The notes beneath the pieces are model-generated. The model was not told the origin of the DNA, did no database searches, and worked only from the letters and a program-made list of their open reading frames with translations. Shown one piece after another: positions 8,063 through 16,476 of a DNA stretch of 64,000 nt. A program made the position numbers and the translations under genes. Position 1 is the stretch's first letter, and every line of letters begins with the position of its first letter. This DNA comes from Buttiauxella selenatireducens (lineage in GTDB: Bacteria > Pseudomonadota > Gammaproteobacteria > Enterobacterales > Enterobacteriaceae): the NCBI RefSeq assembly GCF_031432975.1, contig NZ_CP133838.1, positions 3,906,001-3,970,000 of the forward strand. The letters run 5' to 3'.

Positions 8063-9211
8063 ATGAGTGTTGAAGTTGAAAGTGCACCCGTCCCACGCAA
8101 AGACAGCTGGTATCGGATTGCAGAAGATCTTTTAAACCAGGCTGATATCCGCTTTAACGGAAGCCGTCGCTGGGATATTCAGGTACACAATCCTGACTTT
8201 TATAAACGTGTTTTGCAGGAAGGTTCTATTGGCCTCGGCGAATCCTACATGGAAGGTTGGTGGGATTGCGCTGCACTGGATGTTTTCTTTGAGAAAATCC
8301 TTCGCGCAAAACTCGATGAGAAAATGCCAAAAAACGTCAGGGACTTAATCCGTATCGCAGGTATGCGTTTGTTCAATTTACAGACACGTAAACGCGCCTG
8401 GATTGTTGGCAAAGAGCATTACGATATCGGCAATGATCTGTTCGCCAAAATGCTCGATCCTTATATGCAGTATTCCTGCGGCTACTGGAAAAAAGCGACC
8501 AGTTTGCCACAGGCTCAAGAAGCCAAATTGAAAATGCTGTGTGAAAAATTGCAGCTGCAACCCGGTATGAGATTGCTTGATATTGGCTGTGGCTGGGGCG
8601 GTTTGGCGCAGTACGCCGCCGAACATTACAATGTTCATGTTACTGGCGTGACCATTTCAGAAGAGCAGCAGAAAATGGCTCAGGATCGTTGCACCTGGCT
8701 GGATGTCTCTATCAAGCTGATGGATTATCGCGACCTCGACACCACGTTTGACCGCATTGTTTCGGTCGGTATGTTTGAACATGTCGGTCCAAAAAACTAC
8801 GACACCTATTTTGAAGTGGTGAACCGTTGCCTTAAACCGGGTGGAATGTTCCTGCTTCATACTATCGGTGCCAATAAATCTGATAACAATGTCGATCCCT
8901 GGATTAATAAATATATATTCCCCAACGGTTGTCTACCTTCTGTGAAACAAATCGCGAGCGCATCGGAAGCGAATTTTATCGTCGAAGACTGGCATAACTT
9001 CGGCGCTGATTATGACCTGACATTAATGGAGTGGCATCAGCGTTTTAATCATTTCTGGCCGGAGATTCAAAATAATTATACCGAGTCATTTAAACGCATG
9101 TTCAATTATTACCTGATGTCTTGTGCAGGTGCTTTCCGCGCGCGTGATATTCAGCTCTGGCAAGTGTTATTTAGCCGTGGTGTCGAAGGCGGCATGTACG
9201 TTTATCGCTAG
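8063..9211 (+). CDS. cfa: Cyclopropane-fatty-acyl-phospholipid synthase
   Basis: 382 aa, exactly the length of E. coli Cfa and clearly homologous throughout. The enzyme transfers a methylene group from S-adenosylmethionine to the double bond of unsaturated acyl chains in membrane phospholipids, which toughens membranes against acid and stress. The SAM-binding motif LDIGCGWGGLA, the segment MFEHVGPKNYDTYF, the DPWINKYIFPNGCLPS block and the AGAFRARDIQLWQV block are all present. The N-terminus and several internal stretches differ from the E. coli sequence more than housekeeping orthologues in this window do (compare CadA or LysU). It may therefore be a second, paralogous cfa; whether a canonical copy exists elsewhere cannot be seen. 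GAGG lies upstream of the ATG. Confidence 0.93.
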   Translation: MSVEVESAPVPRKDSWYRIAEDLLNQADIRFNGSRRWDIQVHNPDFYKRVLQEGSIGLGESYMEGWWDCAALDVFFEKILRAKLDEKMPKNVRDLIRIAGMRLFNLQTRKRAWIVGKEHYDIGNDLFAKMLDPYMQYSCGYWKKATSLPQAQEAKLKMLCEKLQLQPGMRLLDIGCGWGGLAQYAAEHYNVHVTGVTISEEQQKMAQDRCTWLDVSIKLMDYRDLDTTFDRIVSVGMFEHVGPKNYDTYFEVVNRCLKPGGMFLLHTIGANKSDNNVDPWINKYIFPNGCLPSVKQIASASEANFIVEDWHNFGADYDLTLMEWHQRFNHFWPEIQNNYTESFKRMFNYYLMSCAGAFRARDIQLWQVLFSRGVEGGMYVYR

Positions 9212-9454
9212 TATCTTCTGTTACGACGATTCAATATGTCAGTTATTAATTTAAGGATTTTCGTATGTCACAACAATAATATTACTCAATGTCTAACATG
9301 ATGAATCAATGATAGATCAACACAGGCACGCTGCCGTTGAGTAGCACATGATGTATCTGTTTTATCGATGGAATCTAACTTTAATATATCAGTTTAACCG
9401 ATAAAAATAGCGACCTGACCATGCCCATTCTGGCTTGCAACGAGGTTTCAGGTT

Positions 9455-9916
9455 ATGCAGCACAACGATATTCAACGCAGGAAACTGTCGGAACGCATCT
9501 TCCACGCCGTCTGTTTCGAGGGTATTGCCACGGCGATCCTCGCCCCGACGACCGCCTGGCTAATGCAGCGCCCGGTGCTGGAGATGGCGGGATTAACCAT
9601 TATCCTCGCCACCACAGCGATGATCTGGAACATCATCTATAACGCCGGTTTCGACAGGTTGTGGCCGAGGCATAAAGTGATCCGCACCGCCAAAGTCCGC
9701 GCCCTGCACGCCCTCGGCTTTGAAGTCGGGTTTATTTTTATCGGCGTCGGCATTGTGTCGATGGTGCTGGGGGTGAGTCTGCTTCAGGCATTCACCCTGG
9801 AAATAGGTTTCTTTATTTTCTTCCTGCCGTACACCATGCTTTATAACTGGGCGTACGACACTCTGCGCGATCGTTTGATGACGCGACGCCAGCAGCAGCG
9901 AGCTATCACTGACTAA
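9455..9916 (+). CDS. PACE-family multidrug/chlorhexidine efflux transporter
   Basis: 153 aa with four predicted membrane helices arranged as two tandem pairs, the signature of the proteobacterial antimicrobial compound efflux (PACE, AceI-like) family. The conserved RIFHAVCFEGIATAIL segment with its membrane-embedded Glu (about residue 22), the W-N-x-x-Y-N motif in WNIIYNAGFDR, the second-pair FEVGFI segment and YNWAYD are visible. The family pumps biocides or small polyamine-like substrates using proton motive force; the substrate here is unknown. A single gene with its own terminator. Confidence 0.88.
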   Translation: MQHNDIQRRKLSERIFHAVCFEGIATAILAPTTAWLMQRPVLEMAGLTIILATTAMIWNIIYNAGFDRLWPRHKVIRTAKVRALHALGFEVGFIFIGVGIVSMVLGVSLLQAFTLEIGFFIFFLPYTMLYNWAYDTLRDRLMTRRQQQRAITD

Positions 9917-9924
9917 CCCTCCCC

Positions 9925-9952
9925 GGCCGGAAATGCTATCCGGCCTTCTTTC
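9925..9952 (+). terminator. Terminator after the PACE transporter gene
   Basis: A 7-bp G+C-rich stem (GGCCGGA with TCCGGCC, loop of 7) followed by TTCTTTCC. Confidence 0.8.
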
Positions 9953-10035
9953 CCTGGCATCAACTGCGACCACAACGCGTCAATATGGTAAAATAACCTT
10001 TGTTTCGTTGGTTTTATAGTTGATACATTTATCTC

Positions 10036-11265
10036 ATGTTGAAAATCTGGTCTAAAGAAGAAACCCTCTGGAGCTTTGCCCTGTACGGCACTGCCGTGGG
10101 CGCAGGAACTTTGTTTCTACCCATTCAATTGGGTTCTGCAGGTGCTATCGTTCTGCTCATCACCGCCCTCGTGGCCTATCCACTCACCTACTGGCCGCAC
10201 AGAGCCTTATGCCAGTTCATTCTCTCTGCCAGGACAAAAGGCAATGAAGGGATCACCGGTGCGGTCACCCATTACTATGGCAAGACAATCGGTAATCTGA
10301 TCACCACGCTCTATTTTGTCGCGTTTTTTGTGGTGGTATTAATTTATGCCGTGGCAATCACCAATTCGCTCACCGAACAGCTGGCAAAACGTATGACGGT
10401 AGATTTGACCGTGCGGGTGTTGGTCAGCCTGGGCGTGGTGCTGGCGTTAAATCTGATCTTTCTGATGGGGCGTCAGGCGACCATCCGGGTGATGGGGTTT
10501 CTGGTCTTCCCGCTGATCGCGTACTTCCTGTTGGTATCGTTGTATCTCACCGGCAGCTGGCAGCCCTCGCTGCTCACCAACCAGGTGAACCTCGATCAAC
10601 ACACATTACACCAGGTGTGGATCTCCATTCCGGTTATGGTGTTCGCCTTTAGTCATACCCCGATTATTTCGACTTTTGCCGTCGATCGCCGTGAGAAGTA
10701 TGGCGAAGCCGCAATGGGCAAATGTACCCGCATCATGAAGGTGACGTACCTGATTATCTGCCTGAGCGTGCTGTTCTTTGTCTTTAGTTGCCTGCTGTCG
10801 ATCCCACCGTCGTACATCATCGCTGCAAAAGAAGAAGGGGTTACCATTCTCTCTGCACTCTCCATGATGCCCTCCTCCCCTGCCTGGCTTGGGATTTCCG
10901 GTATCGTGGTGGCAATTGTTGCGATGTCGAAGTCCTTTCTCGGTACCTATTTTGGTGTGATTGAGGGGGCAACAGAGATAGTGAAATCATCTTTAAATCA
11001 GATAGGTGTGAAGAAAAGCCGGGCCTTTAACCGGGCAGTGTCGATTATCGGCGTATCCGTGATCACCTTTGCAGTGTGCTGCATTAATCCAAACGCCATC
11101 TCGATGATTTATGCCATCAGCGGACCTCTGATCGCCATCATCCTGTTCATTATGCCAACCTTATCGACGTATCTGATCCCGACTCTGAAGCCTTACCGCT
11201 CAATCGGCAGTTTGCTGACGCTGATTGTCGGTGTGCTGTGCGTGTCGGTAATGTTCATCGCCTAA
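10036..11265 (+). CDS. yqeG: YqeG, HAAAP-family amino-acid transporter
   Basis: 409 aa, the same length as E. coli YqeG and very similar along its whole length (starts IWSKEETLWSFALYGTAVGA after the first residues). About eleven membrane helices. It belongs to the hydroxy/aromatic amino-acid permease family of inner-membrane proton or sodium symporters that includes SdaC (serine) and TdcC (threonine/serine). The exact substrate is uncertain; serine/threonine is likely by family. It stands alone, with a hairpin after the stop codon and a 120-bp gap before it. Confidence 0.92.
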   Translation: MLKIWSKEETLWSFALYGTAVGAGTLFLPIQLGSAGAIVLLITALVAYPLTYWPHRALCQFILSARTKGNEGITGAVTHYYGKTIGNLITTLYFVAFFVVVLIYAVAITNSLTEQLAKRMTVDLTVRVLVSLGVVLALNLIFLMGRQATIRVMGFLVFPLIAYFLLVSLYLTGSWQPSLLTNQVNLDQHTLHQVWISIPVMVFAFSHTPIISTFAVDRREKYGEAAMGKCTRIMKVTYLIICLSVLFFVFSCLLSIPPSYIIAAKEEGVTILSALSMMPSSPAWLGISGIVVAIVAMSKSFLGTYFGVIEGATEIVKSSLNQIGVKKSRAFNRAVSIIGVSVITFAVCCINPNAISMIYAISGPLIAIILFIMPTLSTYLIPTLKPYRSIGSLLTLIVGVLCVSVMFIA

Positions 11266-11275
11266 CCATAAATAT

Positions 11276-11305
11276 GCAGCACGCGCGTTAAAGACGGCGT
11301 GCTGC
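11276..11305 (+). terminator. Hairpin after yqeG
   Basis: A 9-bp perfect stem GCAGCACGC with GCGTGCTGC, loop of 12, starting 10 bp after the stop codon. There is no good T run after it, so it is either a weak terminator or an mRNA-protecting hairpin. Confidence 0.5.
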
Positions 11306-11755
11306 AACCACCTCTTCTCCCTGTGTCTCTAACCCCAGCCACTCCTCGCCTTACTGTTCCTGTTTCCACTCACTTTTCCGTTCTCTTTATTTACTAATTA
11401 TTTGATTAATAACACTTCTTATTGTTAGCGCGAATACTGCCACCCATGCTGGTGCGCTGCCCGGCGTGCTCTTGTGCATTAACACCCAATGAGAATAAGT
11501 GTAACCATTTGACATCAATTCATATTTTTCATCGGTGTATAAAAAAAATGAAAATAAATGAAACAAGATGTTTATTCGCAATGAAAAATATCTTATTGTT
11601 CGCAGTACATGCAGCGTGCCGTGCCGTATAGCCCGCCAGCGGAGGCGTAAAATGATCTTTTTAGGTTAATTTTACGCTAGGTTTGTAAATTTACTGTAAT
11701 AAGCAAATATTCCTTTTCAGAAAGCGCCATTTATTCAAGTAATCGGGGGTTTCGT
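11306..11755. other. Intergenic region between yqeG and ftnB
   Basis: About 450 bp with no gene I can support. Short open frames exist on both strands but none has a convincing start site or recognisable sequence. The right part must carry the ftnB promoter. Confidence 0.5.
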
Positions 11756-12259
11756 ATGGTGATGTCAGGCATGGTTCAAAATCTTAATACGCAGATGAAT
11801 CTGGAGTTTTCTGCGTCTAATCTTTACCTACATTTAAGCGACTGGTGTTCAGAAAACAAACTGATTGGAGCAGCAAATTTTTTACGGGCACAGGCGCAGA
11901 TCAATGTAACGCATGTAATTCAATTATTTGATTTTATTAAAAAATCAGGTGATCACCCTATAGTGAGTGGCACACAGTTTGGTGATGAACGCTGCTCAAC
12001 CCTTGAAGATTTGTTTCAGAAAATCCTGGGAGAACACCAGAAACTCTCTGCGACTCTTGTTGAATTCACCAAAGTAGCCAAGTCTCTGAACGACGACAGC
12101 ACCGCACACTTTCTTTTCATCATGAAAAAAGAACACCAACAGAATGGTCTGCTGCTGCAAAACCTGCTGGATGAAGTACGAATTTCACACAAAGCGGGGT
12201 TATGCATGCAACAAACCGATCGGCGCTTGATGAACATGGTCAACAAGCAACTACATTAA
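11756..12259 (+). CDS. ftnB: FtnB, ferritin-like protein
   Basis: 167 aa, the length of E. coli FtnB, with the same fold pattern: LNTQMNLEFSASNLYLHLSDWC near the N-terminus, FLRAQAQ-N-VTH, then LNDDSTAHFL and a C-terminus ending in VNKQLH. Like E. coli FtnB it deviates from FtnA at several ferroxidase positions, so it is a ferritin-like protein of less clear storage activity. In Salmonella this group helps repair iron-sulphur clusters under oxidative stress. Cytoplasmic, expected to form 24-mers. Start chosen by alignment with E. coli FtnB; a second ATG lies 6 bp later. Confidence 0.9.
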   Translation: MVMSGMVQNLNTQMNLEFSASNLYLHLSDWCSENKLIGAANFLRAQAQINVTHVIQLFDFIKKSGDHPIVSGTQFGDERCSTLEDLFQKILGEHQKLSATLVEFTKVAKSLNDDSTAHFLFIMKKEHQQNGLLLQNLLDEVRISHKAGLCMQQTDRRLMNMVNKQLH

Positions 12260-12519
12260 GACCCCCTCCCAAAAGAAGAGTTAATGGTCCGCTACAAAAT
12301 GAGCGTAGGTGGAACTATTGCTGCTGTTTACCGGATCACTCAGCCAGAACCGGTAAATAAACAGTCGTGATGTGTGCGAGTGGTTGGCAAATGACTGCGA
12401 TTGAATGGTGTCGTTCCCTTTCAGGATGAAAGGGTGCGTATATTCTCTATCTAAAATACAGCGTTACTCATAAGCAGTTATATCGTGCAATAAATTTCGG
12501 AAAATACAGGATCTCTACG

Positions 12520-12786
12520 TTGAAAAAGTATTTTGGGAAACTTTTTGGAGTGCTGAAACCTTTTACATGGCTGCTTATTCGTTCGTTTATAATGTCTGTT
12601 TTTATTCTTCCCGTACTTAGCCTGATACTTTTCATTATCATAGAGTTGCTAAACTGGACGGGGTTTCAAGAAATAAGAACCACAATGACAAGTCATATAC
12701 TCCAGGTGTGTTGGGCTGGAATAATCATTTATCTATTTTTGTGGCGACTGCTCGAATATATAAAAGAACAGCACCACCAGGATTAA
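12520..12786 (+). CDS. Small membrane protein, unknown function
   Basis: 88 aa from a TTG start. Two hydrophobic segments (about residues 20-45 and 58-74) separated by a short polar loop, with a basic N-terminus and a His/Gln-rich C-terminal tail, suggest an inner-membrane protein with both ends in the cytoplasm. I do not recognise the family. It converges on the LacI-type regulator gene. The start codon is weakly supported; AGG occurs nearby but is not a strong ribosome-binding site. Confidence 0.5.
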   Translation: MKKYFGKLFGVLKPFTWLLIRSFIMSVFILPVLSLILFIIIELLNWTGFQEIRTTMTSHILQVCWAGIIIYLFLWRLLEYIKEQHHQD

Positions 12787-12830
12787 TTATATAATAACGG
12801 CAGTTCTAACAGATGATACTGTATTTAAAA

Positions 12831-13805
12831 TTATGCACTTGACCGAATAATAAGTTTAACGGGTAACAGCTCATTCTCACCTTCTGACAGTGCCACCAGC
12901 ATTTCGACAGCTCGTTTCCCAAGGGTTGCTCTGTCAATCGCAAGCGTTGTGAGTGCCGGTGTGACATGCCTGGCGAGTTCAATATCATCAAAACCGACGA
13001 TAGCCAAATCTTCCGGTACCCGAATCCCTTTTGACTGACAGTAGTTCAGCGCCACAATTGCCGCGGAGTCGTTGTAACAAAACAGAGCATCGGGTGGCTC
13101 AGGAAGTGCCATAAGCTCATCGAGTGCATATTCCAAAGACTGGGTTAGCTCGGTGAGTGATGGAGCCGTCACTTCGTACTGCGGAGACATCAGCATACCC
13201 GCTTCAAATAACGCCTGCCGGTAGCCGCGCTCCCGCTGCCGGATGCTGTAGTGCGCAAGGCTGCTCGCCAGAAAAGCAATCCGCTGGTAACCCCGTTCAA
13301 TGAGGTGTTTTGTGAGCAACATGCTGCCCTGGTAATTGTCCGGGTTAATGCTTTGCATACCTGGGATTGCATGATCGACCAGGACAAGGGGCAAAGGCAT
13401 TTGTCTTATCTCTGCCAATATCTCTGGTTCAATAAAACCAACGCACAGCAGCGCATCTGGGGCGTGTTGTAACACTTGCTGCGAGATGTTATCGGTCGGC
13501 CCAATGACGAGAAAACTCAGTGCTATGCTACGTTCACTGCAGGCGTTTTCGACAGAGAGCAGGAGCGGAGAATAAAAACTCATCGCATTCGCCGTGTTGT
13601 GCTGCCGGTGGAGAATGAAAAGGATTTTTTTAATCTTGCTGTCCTGGAGTCGGGTAAAATCATAGCCGAGCTCTTTTGCCGTTTGTATCACGCGTTGCCT
13701 GGTTTCATCGCTCAGACCAGGACGGTTATTCAGCGCGCGTGAAACAGCCCCAGCCGATACACCTGACTTTTGAGCAATGTCCCTGACTCTCACAGCCTTC
13801 AGCAT
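12831..13805 (-). CDS. LacI-family transcriptional regulator of the adjacent beta-glucoside PTS locus
   Basis: 324 aa. The N-terminal helix-turn-helix VRDIAQKSGVSAGAVSRALN with the following hinge is typical of LacI/GalR repressors; the rest is a periplasmic-binding-protein-like sugar-binding core ending in AIVGFDDIELA and TTLAIDR motifs. I chose the internal ATG at 13805 because AGGAG lies just upstream, and the longer frame would begin with TTG. It lies 49 bp behind the ROK kinase gene in the same direction and probably represses the divergent GH1-EIIC-EIIB genes, with a phospho-sugar or free sugar as inducer. Confidence 0.9.
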   Translation of the reverse strand: MLKAVRVRDIAQKSGVSAGAVSRALNNRPGLSDETRQRVIQTAKELGYDFTRLQDSKIKKILFILHRQHNTANAMSFYSPLLLSVENACSERSIALSFLVIGPTDNISQQVLQHAPDALLCVGFIEPEILAEIRQMPLPLVLVDHAIPGMQSINPDNYQGSMLLTKHLIERGYQRIAFLASSLAHYSIRQRERGYRQALFEAGMLMSPQYEVTAPSLTELTQSLEYALDELMALPEPPDALFCYNDSAAIVALNYCQSKGIRVPEDLAIVGFDDIELARHVTPALTTLAIDRATLGKRAVEMLVALSEGENELLPVKLIIRSSA

Positions 13806-13854
13806 GCTTCTCCTGACCTTCTTAATATTCAACAATAAACGGGAATGTCACATT

Positions 13855-14775
13855 TTAACCCAGTCTGCGGGTCGCATCACGTCCTAACCAGGCCGCACCC
13901 CGCACACCGCTGCTGTCCCCGTGCATCGCAGGAACAATGGGTGTTGAACAGGATGTATTGAATATATACCTGCCCACGTCCTCTGTCAGATGGCTGAACA
14001 GAGCCGGGTAGCGTGAAACTCCCCCGCCGATAACAATAATATTCGGATCACAAATGTTTATGACCGAGGCCAGCGCCCGGGCGAGTTGGTCCCGGAAAGT
14101 CTGGTAAAGCGCAATTGCCGCCTTGTTTTCCTGTTCGATAAGCGCAAAAACACCTTTTGCATCGATGGCTTCCCGCTGAAGCAGCTGATACTGACGCGCC
14201 AGCCCCGTTCCCGAAATAAATGACTCAGTGCAATTAAATTTACCGCAATAGCACTGAACGGCTGGTCCATCATCACGCTCGTTGTAAAGCGGGAGCGGGT
14301 TATGCCCCCATTCTCCGGCGTTACTGTTGTGGCCACGCCAGAGAACCTTATCCATAGAGAGCCCGCCGCCGCATCCTGTCCCTAAGATTGCTCCAAATAC
14401 GCTCCTCGCTTCAGCCCCCGCTCCATCGGTGGCTTCTGACAACGTGAAACAATTCGCGTCATTATCCCAGGCTACCGGTTGTTCCAGTAAACGCTCAAGA
14501 TCATGGATCAGCGGATTCTGGTTGAGGACCACAATGTTTGAATTTTTGATGAGCTTTGTTCCGGCATCTTCGGTCCCTGGCAGGCAAATACCCAAGCTGA
14601 CAGGCTCCGCGACTGATTTGCGCATCTCCTGAATAAAGCTGACCAGCGACGTCAAAAATTCTGTGTAGCACGTCTTAACGGTAGGGATTCGCTTCGTCAC
14701 CAGTGCGTTCCCGAGAGAGTCCAGAATAACCGCCTCCGTTTTCGTCCCACCAATATCCAGCCCCATTCTTAGCAC
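13855..14775 (-). CDS. ROK-family sugar kinase (Mak/NagK-like)
   Basis: 306 aa. The N-terminal phosphate loop MGLDIGGTKTEAVILD, the substrate motif WDNDANCF, GTGCGGGL, the ExGH motif in GEWGHNPLP (Glu and His contact sugar), and the zinc-binding CYCGKFNCTESF cluster mark a complete ROK kinase of the fructokinase/N-acetylglucosamine kinase group. It phosphorylates a free hexose in the cytoplasm with ATP. In this locus the natural role is to phosphorylate the non-phosphorylated sugar released when the GH1 enzyme splits the imported phospho-disaccharide. Divergent from the GH1 gene and followed by the LacI regulator. Confidence 0.88.
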   Translation of the reverse strand: MLRMGLDIGGTKTEAVILDSLGNALVTKRIPTVKTCYTEFLTSLVSFIQEMRKSVAEPVSLGICLPGTEDAGTKLIKNSNIVVLNQNPLIHDLERLLEQPVAWDNDANCFTLSEATDGAGAEARSVFGAILGTGCGGGLSMDKVLWRGHNSNAGEWGHNPLPLYNERDDGPAVQCYCGKFNCTESFISGTGLARQYQLLQREAIDAKGVFALIEQENKAAIALYQTFRDQLARALASVINICDPNIIVIGGGVSRYPALFSHLTEDVGRYIFNTSCSTPIVPAMHGDSSGVRGAAWLGRDATRRLG

Positions 14776-15030
14776 GCAATACCTCCACTATTCCATTGAG
14801 TAAACAGCCATTTCTGCTCGCTATCCTAATCGTAAACGTTGCGATTAAAACCGGAACATTCGTTGATAGTGACAGTAATCACATAAACAAAATAACTAAA
14901 TACAACTCGTTTACTAAACAAAAACAAAAGTCATATGATTGGCTGCGTTACTGGAATTCACAATGCTCCTCAAAGAGATAGCCACTGAATCTATCGAAAC
15001 TTATAAGCAACTAAGCAACAGGGAAGCCGC

Positions 15031-16464
15031 ATGAAACTCAAAACTGAATTTTTATCCTTTCCGGAAGATTTCTGGTGGGGAAGTGCATGGTCAGCCGAGC
15101 AGGCTGAAGGCAGGGGCAATACGGGTAAAGGGCGTACTCAGTGGGATATGTCCTGGGATGCGCACCCAAATCGCTTCTATCATGGCGTGAATACCGACGT
15201 GACGACTGATTTTTTCAATCGCTATGTCGATGATATTCAGTTGATGAAACAAACCGGTCATAACTCATTCCGCTTATCTATCTCCTGGGCACGTCTGTTC
15301 CCCCAGGGCGCTGGCGAAGTTTGCGCTGAAGCCGTGACGTTCTACCGGGCCATGCTGAATGAAATGGTGGCTGCAGGCATCAAGCCCTTTGCGAACCTGT
15401 ACCATTTCGATATGCCAGAAGAGATGATGAAGATTGGCGGATGGGAAAACCGAGCCGTTGTCGATGCTTACGTCAATTTCTGCGCCACCTGCTTCCGTGA
15501 ATTCGGCGATCTGGTCTTCCATTGGTTTACGTTTAACGAACCACTGGGGCCGGTGCTGGGTGGGTACATGGAAGATTTCCATTATCCAAACGTTATCGAC
15601 TTCAAACGCGGCGTGCAGGTAGGTTTCAACACGATTCTCGCCAGTGCCCTGGCAATCAAAGCGTTCAAAGAACATCAGAATATTCATCCGGATCGCAGCA
15701 GCAAAATCGGCATCATTCTTAATCTGAGTCCGACCTACCCACGCTCTGAAAATCCACTTGATGTTGAGGCCGCGGTATATGCGGATCTGTTCTACAACCG
15801 TAGTTTCCTCGATCCGTCAGTTAAAGGGACTTTCCCGGAAAAACTGGTTGAAACTCTGCGTCTGCATGACCTGATGCCTTCTCACACCGAAAAAGATCTT
15901 TGCGATATTCGCGAAAATACGGTCCAGATCTTAGGTCTGAACTACTACGAACCACGCCGGGTGAAAGCGCGTTCTCACGCCGTCAATCCTCAGTCCCCGT
16001 TTATGCCGGAATGGTACTTCGAAAGCTATGTCATGCCTGGCCGTAAATTTAACCCCCATCGCGGATGGGAGATATACGAGCAAGGTATTTACGATCTGTG
16101 CATCGATATCCGGGACAACTACGGCAACATCGAATCCTTTATCTCTGAAAGCGGAATGGGCGTATCAAACGAAGAGCGCTTCATGCGCGACGGTCAGGTA
16201 CAGGACGACTATCGCATCGGTTTTATCCAGAACCATCTGGCCTACCTTCACCAGGCTATTACCGACGGGTGCAACATTAAAGGCTATCACCTGTGGACAT
16301 TTATTGACTGCTGGTCATGGATTAACGCCTACAAAAACCGCTATGGATTAGTCAGCCTTGATCTGGCCACGCAGCAACGCACCATCAAGAAAAGCGGCGA
16401 GTTTTATCAGGCATTGAGCCGGGATAATGGTTTTCATTTCAACGGACTGTATGTTGATTTTTGA
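15031..16464 (+). CDS. GH1 family 6-phospho-beta-glycosidase
   Basis: 477 aa, typical for glycoside hydrolase family 1. The start FPEDFWWGSAWSAEQAEG, the acid/base glutamate in TFNEP (E170) and the nucleophile region ISESGMG (E373) are visible. The usual family motif around the nucleophile is ENG; here it is ESG, a conservative change that keeps the catalytic Glu. The enzyme hydrolyses a phosphorylated beta-glucoside delivered by the PTS into a sugar 6-phosphate plus sugar or aglycone. First gene of a three-gene operon with EIIC and EIIB; GGGAAG precedes the ATG. Confidence 0.9.
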   Translation: MKLKTEFLSFPEDFWWGSAWSAEQAEGRGNTGKGRTQWDMSWDAHPNRFYHGVNTDVTTDFFNRYVDDIQLMKQTGHNSFRLSISWARLFPQGAGEVCAEAVTFYRAMLNEMVAAGIKPFANLYHFDMPEEMMKIGGWENRAVVDAYVNFCATCFREFGDLVFHWFTFNEPLGPVLGGYMEDFHYPNVIDFKRGVQVGFNTILASALAIKAFKEHQNIHPDRSSKIGIILNLSPTYPRSENPLDVEAAVYADLFYNRSFLDPSVKGTFPEKLVETLRLHDLMPSHTEKDLCDIRENTVQILGLNYYEPRRVKARSHAVNPQSPFMPEWYFESYVMPGRKFNPHRGWEIYEQGIYDLCIDIRDNYGNIESFISESGMGVSNEERFMRDGQVQDDYRIGFIQNHLAYLHQAITDGCNIKGYHLWTFIDCWSWINAYKNRYGLVSLDLATQQRTIKKSGEFYQALSRDNGFHFNGLYVDF

Positions 16465-16476
16465 GGCGAATACGCA

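Noticed and set aside
9421-9642. 73-codon open frame overlapping the start of the PACE gene
   Set aside because: It is in another frame over conserved PACE coding sequence and its composition is that of an out-of-frame translation.
11387-11581. 64-codon open frame on the minus strand between yqeG and ftnB
   Set aside because: No ribosome-binding site, no family resemblance, and low-complexity hydrophobic start; A+T-rich intergenic DNA often yields such frames.
14830-14846. Possible LacI operator with AACGTT core between the ROK kinase and GH1 genes
   Set aside because: Only the central six bases are palindromic and the flanks do not pair. I would expect a LacI site in this gap, but the sequence is not strong enough to report as a feature.
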